This document shows positions 46,640-58,339 of a DNA stretch of 64,000 nucleotides, piece after piece. The position numbers and the translations under genes are program-made. The notes beneath the pieces were generated by a model. It saw nothing but the letters and a program-made list of their open reading frames with translations. It was not told where the DNA came from and searched no databases. The stretch covers positions 73,791,982 to 73,855,981 of the forward strand of contig NC_089492.1 of the NCBI RefSeq assembly GCF_036850765.1, in the 5' to 3' direction. Within the stretch, counting starts at the first letter, position 1; the number at the start of each line of letters is the position of its first letter. This DNA is from Saccopteryx bilineata. Taxonomy: Eukaryota; Chordata; Mammalia; Chiroptera; Emballonuridae.

Positions 46640-48510
46640 CCCAAACCTGTTTTTCACTTAATCACTCAATAATAAATGAGTGAGTTGGGAAGAAGTCAAG
46701 TAACAAGCTTGAGGCCCGAGTAGGTCAGTCCAAAATGAAACTGGGGTCTCTTGTTCAAAAAGTAGGAAAAAAGAATGCCGTTAAAAGTACTAAAACATAA
46801 AGGTGGTTCCTTTTCTTTGTAGTCTCTCTCTAGTCATGGGAATATTAATGTGCCATTTAATGTTGTTCTAGGTAAAGAAAAATTAATAGTTTAAACATTA
46901 GCATGAGTTTTACCATTCGTCTTTGTTTCGTGCAGTTTCTATTTTAAATGAAAATATGAGAGTGTTTAATTTGCAGGGGTAATCACCGAAATTGCATAAT
47001 GTTTTTGTAGCTTGTACCTGAATATTTATTTATTTATTTATTTCTGGAACAGTGGGAACTGCACAACACTGACACTCAATGGTCCCTCTGTCACTCCTTG
47101 ACACACACACATTTTACCAACACTTCCACCTTCAGCTTGCTAATGAGTAAAGGAAAAGGATGTGGGTTGTCCTGGTTTTTTGTTTTTGTTTTTTTACTTC
47201 TATGTCCTCATTTTCAATGTAATGTAGTTTATTAATATAGGGAAAATATGAGCAAGAAAATATACGCTAAGATTCCTTGTTTGTCCAGGTTTCTTTGAAC
47301 ACCGGTTTCTTTTCTGTGTTTGAAGCAGTTTTGGTTGGGACTGAAAGCGTAGCTTCTCAGGGCCACTGGCGTCCCCGTTTGCTCAGCTGCAGATGTGACA
47401 CAGTGACGGTGTCTTTGAGGCCCTCTGAACATTCACTTACTGTGGGTCCCCAGCACAGGGACATCACAGGTACTCTATGCGAATTGGGCAGTAGGAGACA
47501 TAGCATGGTGACATGCAGTTTGCTTGCATTGACTCTGATCATTGCCCCATTGGATTTCACCCACAAAGCTTCCCATACAACTTCTCTTCCGAAGCTACTG
47601 AGAATCACCGCGGCTGTAGCAGAGCCCTTTGAACACAGGGTCCTGTCCTGGTCACGGGCCTGAGAAGCAAGCCCTGCAGTGGGCCGGGAGATGAGGAGGA
47701 AAGGGGCTGGACTGGAACCGTTTTCCAGTCAACCCAAAACACCTGACCCATGTTATTGAAGAAATAAGGGGTTGACCTGTGAGGCTTCGGTGTGGTCACA
47801 GGTGATCGCCTGAGGTCTGCCACCTGCAAGGACAGAGCAGCTGCCTGGCCACTGCGACACTGAAATGAAGCCCTGCGGAAGAATATTGCACAACCGCCTG
47901 CCGCTACCACGTGTTTCATGGCTAAGCGCGCGGGAGAGCCTGGATGCTGGTGGCACGTTAAGGACAGGTGGAAGCAGATGGCAGAGAGAAGAACTTACTG
48001 AGGGTTGCAGCCTAGGCAGATCTCATGTGAAGGTTAGAGCCTGAGCAGAGGGAACTGGTGATCCGGAGAAGTGGATGGGGGATGTGGACTCAGCAACCCC
48101 TTTGGCCCCTTGAGATGTGCAGACCAGACGTGAGCACGCATCCGTCCTGTGCAGGGATCTCTCCTCAGCTCTGCGGGAAAGGGCTACAGCCCCTGGCACT
48201 GCTCAAGGTCATCACTCCCCGTCTCTCCCTGCTGCTAGGCCACTGTCCAGTGCTTGGTTTTCTAAGAGTGCTTGGTCAAGGGGCCAGAGTGTAAGTCTGA
48301 AGAAGCAAGAATTTCTGAACTTGGGGTACTTTCTCAGGAAATGAGCACCCATATCACAGCAAAGACCCTCGGCCTAGGGCCCTTATGCTACTGGGCGGCT
48401 CCTAAATACCCTAGCAGAACAATGGACAACGATCTGTGTGTCAGAATGCCCGAGTTGGCCTGGCAGAGGGGCAAGGAAGGGAAAATGCTTGAGAGAAGTA
48501 GGCATGTTGG
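46640..48510. other. Intergenic, no gene seen
   Basis: A TTTA-repeat run lies near 47025-47043. A moderately GC-rich interval (47330-48300) gives several frames of 60-138 codons on both strands, none with recognisable features. Confidence 0.5.
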
Positions 48511-48520
48511 AGTGAATATA

Positions 48521-48588
48521 CACGGCTCACAAAAATTAGGGGATATTTTATCACTTCATTTTGAAATATCCCTAATTTTTGTGAGCAG
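48521..48588. mobile_element. Short palindromic TA-flanked MITE
   Basis: The ends gctcacaaaaattagggg and cctaatttttgtgagc are inverted repeats covering most of the 68-bp element, flanked by TA (48519-48520, 48589-48590). It would fold into one long hairpin. A relative lies at 52814-52947. Confidence 0.8.
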
Positions 48589-48714
48589 TAAGTTATGGAA
48601 GGCCAGGATACCCACCCTGAGATTGTGTTCTGTGAGCAGCCTGAGAGGACAGACCTATCCCCAGCAACATCAGGAAAGTGCTTTTTGATAAGAGAGAGAA
48701 CAGCTGTGGGTTGC

Positions 48715-48955
48715 AAGCCATGAAACTGGCAGCCTATGTTTGAAGCACGGCTCTGTGACTTACTAGCTGTGTGAACTTGGACAGTAATTGAATTCCTGAG
48801 ACTCAATTATGTATTTTAACTGTAATATGAGGATAAGGCCAATATTTGAATTATGCATTGTTGGGAACATTACCTGTGATAATCCAGATAAAATGTGTAA
48901 TAATCTTCAGCATGTAGTGTGTGTGTATTCAATAAGTCTTAATTCATAATAAAAA
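48715..48955 (+). repeat. MIR
   Basis: gctctgtgacttactagctg, then 'tgtgaacttggacagtaatt' and 'ctgagactcaattatgtat', show the MIR core order. Confidence 0.65.
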
Positions 48956-48965
48956 GCTCTTTTTT

Positions 48966-49357
48966 TGTGACCGAGACAAAGACAGAGAGAGGGACAGATA
49001 GGGACAGACAGACATGAAGGGAGAGAAATGAGAAGCATCAATTCTTTACTGCGGCACCTTAGCTGTTCATTGATTGCGTTCTCAGATGTGCCTTGACCCC
49101 AGGACTACAGCAGAACAAGTGACCCTTCTCAAGCCAGCAACCTTGGGCTCAAGCCAGCGACCTTAGGCTTCAGGCCGGCGACCTTTGGGCTCAAGCCTGC
49201 GACCATGGGGTCATGTCTATGATCCCATTCTCAAGCCAGTGACCTTACGCTCAAGCCAGATGAACTCACGCTCAAGTTGGGGAATTGGGGGTTTCGAACC
49301 TGGGTCCTCTGAATCCCAGTCCAATGCTTTATCCACTGTGCCACTGCCTGGTCAGGC
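48966..49357 (-). mobile_element. tRNA-derived bat SINE with internal tandem units (Rhin-like), second copy
   Basis: Same family and orientation as 40383-40749. The head at the right end reads, on minus, gcctgaccaggcagtggcac. The body has about seven diverged units of the 'gggctcaagccagcgacc' type, more than in the other copy. The tail at the left is a purine-rich stretch and a short T-run on plus. A TSD is not clean. Confidence 0.85.
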
Positions 49358-49359
49358 TT

Positions 49360-52300
49360 TCTTTTTCTTTTAATTGTAAGGCTTGCCATTTGCATCAAAG
49401 CATAAACCAATTATATAGCGATTGCCTGTCTAGTTGTTCAGACCCCACTTTTATTTTGAAATTCTAGTTACTGGAAAATATGACAAACTGTAATAATTGT
49501 TTAAGGAACAAGTTAGTGTAATAGTAAGAGGAATTGTGTCATTTTCTATTAATTTCCAATATCAAAATGAACAAATCAAGGTGGCTCCAATTTGAAACCA
49601 CCGAATCACCTCATTATTTTCTCTTTTGAAGATATATACATATATTAAAACAGCAGTATAGAAAAAGGAAAATAGCATTAGAAGGGCTGTTACCCTACTA
49701 CATTTCCTCAGTGATTGATTGCATTTTCTCCCAGGAACTGAAGAAACGGAGAAGAGAACACTAGGGTTGATTGCATCAAATGTGTGACGCAAATAAAGGA
49801 ATCAAGAAATCACATCTGTCCACACAGAAGTTAACGAATAAATCAAAAGCACGTTCTCAGCTAAGTCAGATGTTTCTTTGAAACAGCATATGGTTCAATT
49901 CCAGTGGACTCTCCATTCAGCCACCTAACAGGCTGTCTTGTTGCTTTCAACTTGGGAATAATCTAGCAGCGCAAATGTTTATAAGGCTGGTAAAACATTT
50001 TGACTGTATTTTATACCCTGATTAGCTATGACTGGCCTGATGATTACATTGTAAAACCTAAAATCATAAATGGAGAGAACAACCTGTTGGCAGGATTAAA
50101 CACTAATTGTTACAATGTCCTATATTAAATGTGCTCATAGTTTCTTATTAGCAGTTTTTTGGTGTAAAATTTAACAAGTTTTCTTTTATCCATCATCAAG
50201 TCTGTATTTTTTTAAATTGTGCATTTAAGATATCTTCATATTTTTAGAGTTGAGAGTCATATTAATTTTAACCAAATCCCATCCTCATGAGAATGTCAAT
50301 ATCTTAATCAGTCAAGAATGAAGAGTATAATTTTTTAAATTGTTATGATGACTGTATCTTTCTATAAAAAATAAATAAATACCAGAATAATTAAAGAAAA
50401 CTAATTGACATGGAATTTTTCAATGTGAAAATACTAAGATGTCCATGACTATGTGGAGTTGCTGTTGGTGAATATAACTTTGTACAAAGGGAGAAACTTG
50501 TGAGACTATAGTTAATTGACCAGGGTAGGAAGAATTTATTTTAGTAAATCATGATGCTCTCTATTTTTTAGAATTATACTTAAATATCATTATGTTGAAA
50601 TGCCAGGGTTAGTCAGTGTCAAGTCTGAAAACTGTATTCTACCCCTATACATCCCTTGACCAAATTATTCAACTGCTCATGTCCGTTGGTCACTGATTCC
50701 AAGTAAGGACAGTCTTCTAGAAAAAATTATTGAGCCCTGCATTTTGTCAGATTTCATCAGGAAGACTGGTAGGAAGATATTAATGAAAGAGGAATTTTTT
50801 ACTAGAGAAGTGATCATGGAGACATTAGTATACATTTCTGGCCAGTTCTTCTACTTTCTTTGAGTGGTATAAATTACATTATTCTGAGTGAAAACCAAAG
50901 TGCCTCTTCTCCAATGACCACACTCAGCAGCATCCTGGAGTTCATGAGAAGCAGGAGTGGCCTTCTTCCTGCCGGGAGGCTAACTCAGTGCTCTGAGAGG
51001 GTTCTAGAGCTGCGTTGCCCAGGTTTGGAAATCCATGTTCTCTTGCTTTTTTCTTCCCTTCATTAAATCTACTCATTTAATGAAGTAGATTTAATAGAGC
51101 ATAATGCTATTCCTAACAGCAAAACAAATCATAGAAATGCTCTCTCAAAATCCAAGTGGGCAGATGTTGATGGGACTAGTGTTTTCATTGTGTGGCTTCC
51201 TCCCTCATTTAGCTCCCAATAAAATAATTGAAGAGAACAAAAAAGGAAATGGCGATTAACACATGTTGCAATCATTGTCCCACTGGTCCAGGCCCAAGAC
51301 CAGTTGTGTTCACAGTTGAGAAATATGGACACGCCCCAGGGCAGTAGGGTGCTGACTCAGCACGAGGCCATCATGCATAAGGACTTGCCCCAGGTGCACT
51401 TGAGCCCCAGGTGCAGTGAGTGGTGTGGTGAAACCTTTGACCGAAAAACTGTGATCTTTTTCTTTCTTCTACTTAATTTCTCCATTTCTTCTTTTTTCTC
51501 AATTTTCTCAAATTTTATCTAATGGTAGACTCCTGGACACCTTTGCATCCTTTCCTGTTTGCTTTGCCCGTAGCAAACAGACTTCTTATCACCTGTAGCT
51601 GCTTCCCGATCATAGTCATGTTCCACCTGCAGCAGCTGCTGTTCCCGCCGTAACCTTCCTGCCATCATCCATGGTCTGATTGCTTAGATTCTGTATTTGC
51701 TGCCACATATGATTTCAGAACTAACCCTTTTCCTACTTCAAGATTCATCCTCTTCTTCAGCAGGTCAGCCTAGTTTGACTGTCCAATCTTCCCTATAAGT
51801 TCTGGTTTTGTGATTGTTAAAAAAGAAAAATATGGGCAGAGGGAATAGAAATAGGCAATGATAGGAAATCTGAACTCTGGTGCTGCCTCTCTTGAGGAGC
51901 TGTGTCCTGGGCAGATTCTGATTTCCCCACTCCTTTCTAACTGCGAAGAGGGGTCAGCATAGCCTTGGTGAATTGGAAGATTGGATGTACATCAGCTCAG
52001 AGGTAGTGATTGTGGCAGTTATTGTAAGTCTATCCACGTGTCAGGAGCTGTACTGCAAGCTTCTTTCTTGTTAATTCCTGAATTTGCCTTCTTCCCCTGC
52101 TGTAAAATTTTGCCGCTCTTCTAAACAGTCCATTTTTAAAAAATTTCCTGTTGAGCAAAGCACACTCTTTAATTTCTCATTTAGTAATGATTCATTAATC
52201 ATGGAAGGGCACATGAACTACAGCAAGAGCAACTCCTTTAATTTTGTTTAATTTAACAAACATTTATTGGGTGTTTAAATATGCAGAGCAAAGTGCTAAA

Positions 52301-52800
52301 TACAAGACCCAAAGAGACACAGTTTTGATGATATGTCAATTACTTTTTCATTGGGATAAATGTTTAATAAACTTTTCTGAATCAAATCTAATGGGTACAG
52401 ACTTTATTATGGCTTTAACTCAAGATAATAAGTTCTAGCATAAAGTATTTGGTAATAAACATAAAGACACATACTTGGGTTGTTTCCACAGGGAATGAGT
52501 AACTTTTATTTAGGTAACTTATCCATAGTTCATATTCTCATGAAAACAGTGCCAAATCAAGAATTAAACCCTACAAAATACCACTGGTTATGGCTTTCTT
52601 CTCTACCCTCTTCTTTGTTGAAGGGTAACACAAGGTTAAAATCAGGGAAATGCTTAGAGAAGAGGTGATATTTGAATTAAAACTAGAATATGGCATGAAA
52701 TAGTCATTTTAATTTAATTATATCATAGATCTTAGAAACATGGAACATTAGAACAGACAATGACCTTGGGTTCAAGTTAATTTCAATCATTTTACAGTAA
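49360..52800. other. Intergenic, no gene seen
   Basis: AT-rich unique DNA with small frames only. L2/MIR-like text near 52250-52310 (aacaaacatttattgggtgt). A small double hairpin at 51058-51095 is listed separately. Confidence 0.55.
51058..51095. repeat. Two overlapping perfect inverted repeats
   Basis: CTTCATTAAAT (51058-51068) pairs with ATTTAATGAAG (51075-51085) across a 6-nt loop. ATTAAATCTACT (51062-51073) pairs with AGTAGATTTAAT (51084-51095) across a 10-nt loop. The two stems share bases and exclude each other. Confidence 0.85.
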
Positions 52801-52813
52801 GGAGGGTTTTATA

Positions 52814-52947
52814 CTGCTCACAAAAATTAGGGAATATTTCTAAATCAATATGAAGTGATAAAATATCCCCTACTTTTTATGAGCAGAATTAGGGGAGATT
52901 TCAAATGAATCTGAAGCAATAAAATATCTCCTAATTTTTGTGAGCAG
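52814..52947. mobile_element. Compound palindromic MITE with three end repeats
   Basis: CTGCTCACAAAAATTAGGG at the left and CTAATTTTTGTGAGCAG at the right, flanked by TA (52812-52813, 52948-52949). An additional inner end (tactttttatgagcag) at about 52870-52887 is followed by aattaggggaga. The element is therefore about twice the 68-bp unit at 48521-48588, as if two units had merged. Confidence 0.75.
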
Positions 52948-53145
52948 TATTGTTCCACCTCTGCTTCTTACTAATTTACTTAAACCTTGCCCAGGTTTTT
53001 TTCCTCATTGGGAAAAAAAAAAGTCATAATAATAGGATCTAAACACATGCCCGGCAAGTAACAAACTCTTGCAGTTTTATTGCACATACCAAGCTGCTTG
53101 CTTCTGTTCATACTTTGTATCTTTCAAGCTTGAGCACAACAAAAC

Positions 53146-53182
53146 TCTAACACATACACACACACATGCACGCACACATGCA
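53146..53182. repeat. (CA)n-type imperfect microsatellite
   Basis: Imperfect CA/CACG repeats between acacatacacacacac and acacatgcacaga. Confidence 0.7.
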
Positions 53183-54297
53183 CAGATGTACCAATTTGCC
53201 ATAAGCAACAAGTCAAATATAAATAAGGCACATCATTTTCTAGCACCAATTTTACTCAAAAGTTTCTGAAGAAAAGTTAAAAATCTTCATGAGTAAAAAA
53301 TTTTACAGTATTTTAAAATGAAAATAAGCTAGGTAGTTACCAGTTCCTACCATGATTTGGGGGAGTTCCCGCCAGACCTTAGACACACCATTCCTTGAAC
53401 TCCTCATTTCCAGCTACCTTCCTTTCTCTTTTCTCATGGTCATCCCACTCCATGGAAATTCTTTAAGTCTGGAAGAATTTTGAATTTCTCTACCTCTAAG
53501 AGACTATGTCATAATATCTCATTTCTACCACTATCTCTTATTTCCCTAACTCACTCATTGAGAATTCCATGTCTAGAAATTCCTTCTTTCTAACAATAGA
53601 CTCTGTTCTCTCCTGCCTATGGTGTTGGCATATTTTCTCTCTGAGTGGACCCTGTCAATAAATCCAATTATGTTTTCCTATTATCTGACTCTTTGTGCTG
53701 TGACTTTCAATATCTCTCCCTCTCCCCAAACTCTCCTCTCCCCCACAATGGGAAGTTCTGGCTGTTTTCTCAATGTATTTTGCTGTTTTTGATCCTTTGC
53801 TTGTGCCACTTTCTTCTTGAAATATCTGTTGTGCAAAGATACATTGTATTTTAGACTATTTCTGGAAAAGTCTCTATAAAAATGTTCACAACACTCCCTA
53901 GCTTCAATATTCCTCCCTCATTGGGTGCCACACAGCGCTCCCTGTTCACACAGCATGTTGCACATCATACCTGTTTCCATTTACTTGATTTTTATATCTG
54001 CCTTCCCATCCTGGCTGCTTAGTGTGCTCAACATTGGTGTCGCACCTAACATTTTGTAGGCAATTAATAAATATTTACTGAATGACATTGAAATTTCTAT
54101 TTTTCCAAAAGCGGGGCATGTGCAAATGTCATCTCTCTCTCCTTGCGTCTTTCCCTGGCTACTTGAAAGTTCAGGGTCAGCGTGAGAACAAAAGTTATTA
54201 GCTATTTTAACCCTCATAGTTGGTGTGTTCAAATTCTTCATTATTCCATATCTAGAGTTTGACATTAATAACTTTAGATTATGTAATTTTAAAAATA

Positions 54298-54298
<1 letters not shown>

Positions 54299-54329
<31 letters not shown>
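54299..54329. repeat. (TG)n microsatellite
   Basis: About 15 uninterrupted TG units. Confidence 0.95.
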
Positions 54330-54332
<3 letters not shown>

Positions 54333-54339
54333 AAGGATG

Positions 54340-56425
54340 GGTAAATAAATAATTTTAACAGGTACTATTAAAGAAAATAACAATATCTCTATTGGCATTT
54401 TCTGGTGCTTACAGATGCTCCAGATTATCAAACTTTTCAAAATGCTATAAAATAAATGAAATTATCATTTTATATGAAAGAAAATTTTCACATGAGGAAC
54501 AGAATATTCTAGCACTAAGAGCAAAATTTTGACTTTCTGGAATTCATGATTAAAATCAGTACATAGAAATTTATCTTGAATAAATTTAACATTTAATTTT
54601 ATAAACTTGCAATAATTTTCTTGACACAAACATTCCCTATGGCTTCTCACCTGCAAATATCTAGTCAAACATTTATCCCAAATACATAAATAGAATTTTT
54701 CTAACAATGAAGTTTAAGTTCTGTAAGAAATATAGAAAAAAAACATTGAGATATACAAATTCATGAAAATATAGAAAAAGAATAACTAGAAAAACACATA
54801 CTAAAACACTCATAGAAGTCTTAAAGTTTATTAAATTTTATATCACACCAAAGACAGCTAGCTAATTATGTGAGATATTGTGATGTGTTTCAAAGTAATG
54901 AAACAGATCTATGTTTTGTATGATGAAATCTATTGTAATTAAGATATATATCAATTATAGTAAAACTTGCAGTAATTTAAAGTAATAAAATGAATTGTGT
55001 GAACATGTAATTTTGGGGGACTCAGAGTGAGTGAATTGATGTTCTATTATATAATTCACAGTTATAAGTAGAGTAATTGATAATTATTTATATCAATATT
55101 GTTGATGTCTCAGATAATAGCATGGGTGTGCTGGTCAATGTTTAAATAAACAGTTTTCTGGAGGAGAAAAATTCTGATTTGAATGTTTGCCATTTTCCAT
55201 GGTGTAAATACTCTAGGCACAGCGAATTCAACCTACTGCATTGAAGTTACTGAACACAGAGTTAGGAAGAGAAGCACACAGTTGACTTTGGAATTTGGGC
55301 AAGCCAGCTTCATTCCACTACAGTGAGTTTGCTGGAGTCCCATCCAGCACACTCACTGTTTTGATTTAAATACTTCTTTCAATAAAATTATAGGGAAAAA
55401 AAAGCCATTACATGTGTGGCAGATTACCTTGAAGAGCTGAACTCAATGTTCTATTTCTTTCTCTGAATTCTTCCAATTATAAGCAATAAATTTTGAATTT
55501 GTTTGTTTCCATCTAAGCCTGAGATAATAATTTTCTAATGATTGTACTGAAAATCTCAACTGCAAGAAGGTTTTACCCATATATTTCGTTGTCTCAGCTA
55601 CTTGAGCATAGATTTTAAAGTGGGGCTCAGTCTCTGCTTCTCTTGCTTGGTCTCAGAAAAGGACCTAGCATGCTCTGAGCATGCTCTTCTTGAATGTCAG
55701 TCTATAATTTACAAGGTATAGTAACAGCACTTTTTTCTCCAGCTTGCTGAAACTTTTCTAGATGCCATTATAGGTTACTTTCCAAAGATCATGTCTTTGA
55801 AGGGTTGCACAAAGTTTTTGCTTCCCTAGAATATGAAATTTCTTCATCTGCAAATTTGATACAATGTAATATTATAAAAAGAAACAACTTGATTTTGTGG
55901 TCAATATATATAATATATAAAATACCCCCTGCTTAACTAGGCAATATTTTAGCTAACTTAAGTAAAAATTGTGCAAAGTCCCTAGTTACTTGAGCCAAAG
56001 TTCGTTTGAATGTTTTTAAATATTCACATGGTTGCACTATCATCTTATACATACTATTTAAGGTTTTGGGAATTTTTCGGCATGATACACAAACATGAAA
56101 AATATTTGAGTCATGTAGAACTGTCCTTTTCAGCCATTAGAATTTATTTATTTTCATTGACTTGTTAGGAGTCATCTTGAAAGGGATTGTCTTTCAGAAC
56201 ATCCTAGTCTTGTGAAACCTGAAAAGATATCTGCCATAATAACCTTGTTCTCTAGATTTCTTTAGACTTTTTCCCCAAAGTGTGTATACAAGTCCCATGA
56301 GATGCTCCTTGAAAGAAAAAAAGGGATTATACAGTCAAGTATTGAAAAGATTATATACATTGTCCTCCTCTGTAGAGCCAAGATGCACATAAGAGTTAAG
56401 AACTCTGAGAAGCCTTACAAGAAAT
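54340..56425. other. Intergenic, no gene seen
   Basis: Very AT-rich unique DNA, no frame over 90 codons, no recognisable product. Confidence 0.55.
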
Positions 56426-56429
56426 AATT

Positions 56430-57017
56430 TTTTTTAGTTTTATTTATTTGTTGATTTGAGAGAGAGAGAGAGAGAGGAAATGAGAGAGTGAGCGAGAGAG
56501 AGAGAGAGAGAGAAACATTGATTTGTTCCACTTATTTATGAATTCATTGGTTGATTTTTGTATGTCTTGACCAAGGATTTTTTTTTTTTTTTGTATTTTT
56601 CTGAAGCTGGAAACCGGGAGGCAGTCAGACAGACTCACACATGTGCCCGACTGGGATCCACCCGGCACGCCCACCAGGGGGCGATGCTCTGCCCATCCTG
56701 GGCGTCACTCTGTTGCGACCAGAGCCATTCTAGCACCTGAGGCAGAGGCCATGGAGCCATCCCCAGCGCCCAGGCCATCTTTGCTCCAATGGAGCCTTTG
56801 CTGCGGGAGGGGAAGAGAGAGACAGAGAGGAAGGAGAGAGGGAGGGGTGGAGAAGCAGATGGGCGCTTCTCCTGTGTGCCCTGGCCGGGAATCGAACCCG
56901 GGACTTCCACACGCCAGGCCGATGCTCTGCCACAGAGCCAACCAGCCAGGGCCTTGACCAAGGATTTAACCCACAATCGGAATGATGCTCTAACCAACTG
57001 AGCTAACGAGCTAGGGC
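56430..57017 (-). mobile_element. Ves1-like SINE interrupted by a VES SINE
   Basis: Minus orientation. The tail and GA-rich body are at 56430-56565 (minus 'ctctctctctctctc'). The tRNA-like head is at 56968-57017 (minus gccctagctcgttagctcag). The VES element 56581-56952 and its duplicated target sit between them. Confidence 0.85.
56581..56952 (-). mobile_element. VES-type bat SINE nested in another SINE
   Basis: Minus orientation: tail T-run at the left on plus, body (ctccaatggagcctttgctg), head at the right (minus gccctggctggttggctctg with a near-perfect B box gggttcgattcc). A 15-bp TSD CTTGACCAAGGATTT lies at 56566-56580 and 56953-56967, inside the older SINE. Confidence 0.93.
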
Positions 57018-57479
57018 TCCAAATGAATCATTTATATTTGTTTTAAAGCATTTACCAATTATATTAATCATGGGTCTTAATTTTATCTTATCCTTTTAAT
57101 ATCATAAAACATACTTTCAGAAATAGTTCCTTCAAAATCTGCTTGAAAAAAACCCCTAAATTTCTACTTTTCAGACCAATATTATACAGTATATAGCCAA
57201 CTTAAAAATTCAATGTTTCTATACATTCTAAGAAACTGAAAATAACACAATTAACAATTAACTCAAAAGATATAGATAAGCTAAATAAAACAATGATCAT
57301 GTAAGAAATTTATTATGTTAAATTAGAACCTTGCCTTGTAAAAATACCAAAGAATATTATGACTAAATGTTTTTAAACCTTCAAGGAACAGGTTATTCCA
57401 ATTAAATTTAAATTGTTTTAGGCATAGAAAAGAAAGCATTCTAATTCCTAAAAAAAAAAAAATCTGACAAAGATACCAC

Positions 57480-58330
57480 AAAAAAATGATAAATCATCTC
57501 ACTTATGAATATTAATGTAAAACAGTAAATAAAATTCAAAAAATAAAATTCAGCACTTCATTAAAAAATAGTATGTGCTGACCAAGTGGGATTTATTTCA
57601 GGAATGTGAGAATGTTTAACAGTATCTTCTGGTATAATTGACTACAGGAAAAGAAAAGAGAAGTTCTTAATAAAACAGGAAGAGAATACTTCTTCTGATA
57701 AAATTATATGCATTTCTCAAACCAGTTGCTAGCATTATTCTTGCTAATGAAACACTTCAAGCATCTCCACTGAAATCAGGAGTAAGGCAAGTATTCTTAG
57801 TGGTCTCATTACTATTAAATATTTTTCTAGAAATGTCATATATAATTAGACACAGGAGTGAAATAATAACTATAAAAATTGGAAAAGAAGAAATAATATC
57901 ATTATTTATAGATGATACGATTATATATTTGAAACATTCAAGATATTCAATAGGAAAAAGTCCTGTTAGAAAGAATAGGAGACTCCAACAATTTGGAGTT
58001 ACAAAATATGTAAAATAGCTTTGATAAAACAATAAGCAACAAAATAATTTGGGAAAACTATTTCATATATAATTGCAAATAATAAAAAGTAATAATAAAC
58101 CAAGTACTCAAAAGGAATGTGAAAAGAAATATAGTTTCTAAGTGAAAATGAGATTTGGATAAATGGATACATATACTTTATTCTGGATAACAGCATACAA
58201 ATTATAACTATAATAAATTATTCTAATTAATTTATATATTCACTGTAATTCCAATTAAAATCCTGATAATAATTCTGAAGTTCATCTAGAATAATAAATA
58301 TGTGGGAATAGGCAATATATTTTTGTATTT
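57480..58330 (+). repeat. Old LINE-1 ORF2 remnant
   Basis: Pieces of the L1 reverse transcriptase are readable despite many breaks: ADQVGFIS-like text near 57580, SPLKSGVRQ-like text near 57765-57790, then FIDDTIIYLK (a changed form of the FADD motif) near 57905-57935, and an AIPIKIL-like stretch near 58240-58265. Much more diverged than the L1 at 89-2620, so ancient. Confidence 0.75.
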
Positions 58331-58339
58331 TTCAAATAT

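Noticed and set aside
47277..47663. 128-codon plus-strand frame and competing minus-strand frames
   Set aside because: All strands are open in this moderately GC-rich interval. No start context, splice pattern or family match was seen.
40383..49357. Tandem 'gctcaagccagcgacc' units as a possible CRISPR-like array
   Set aside because: The units are degenerate, contiguous without unique spacers, and lie inside a tRNA SINE body in both places.
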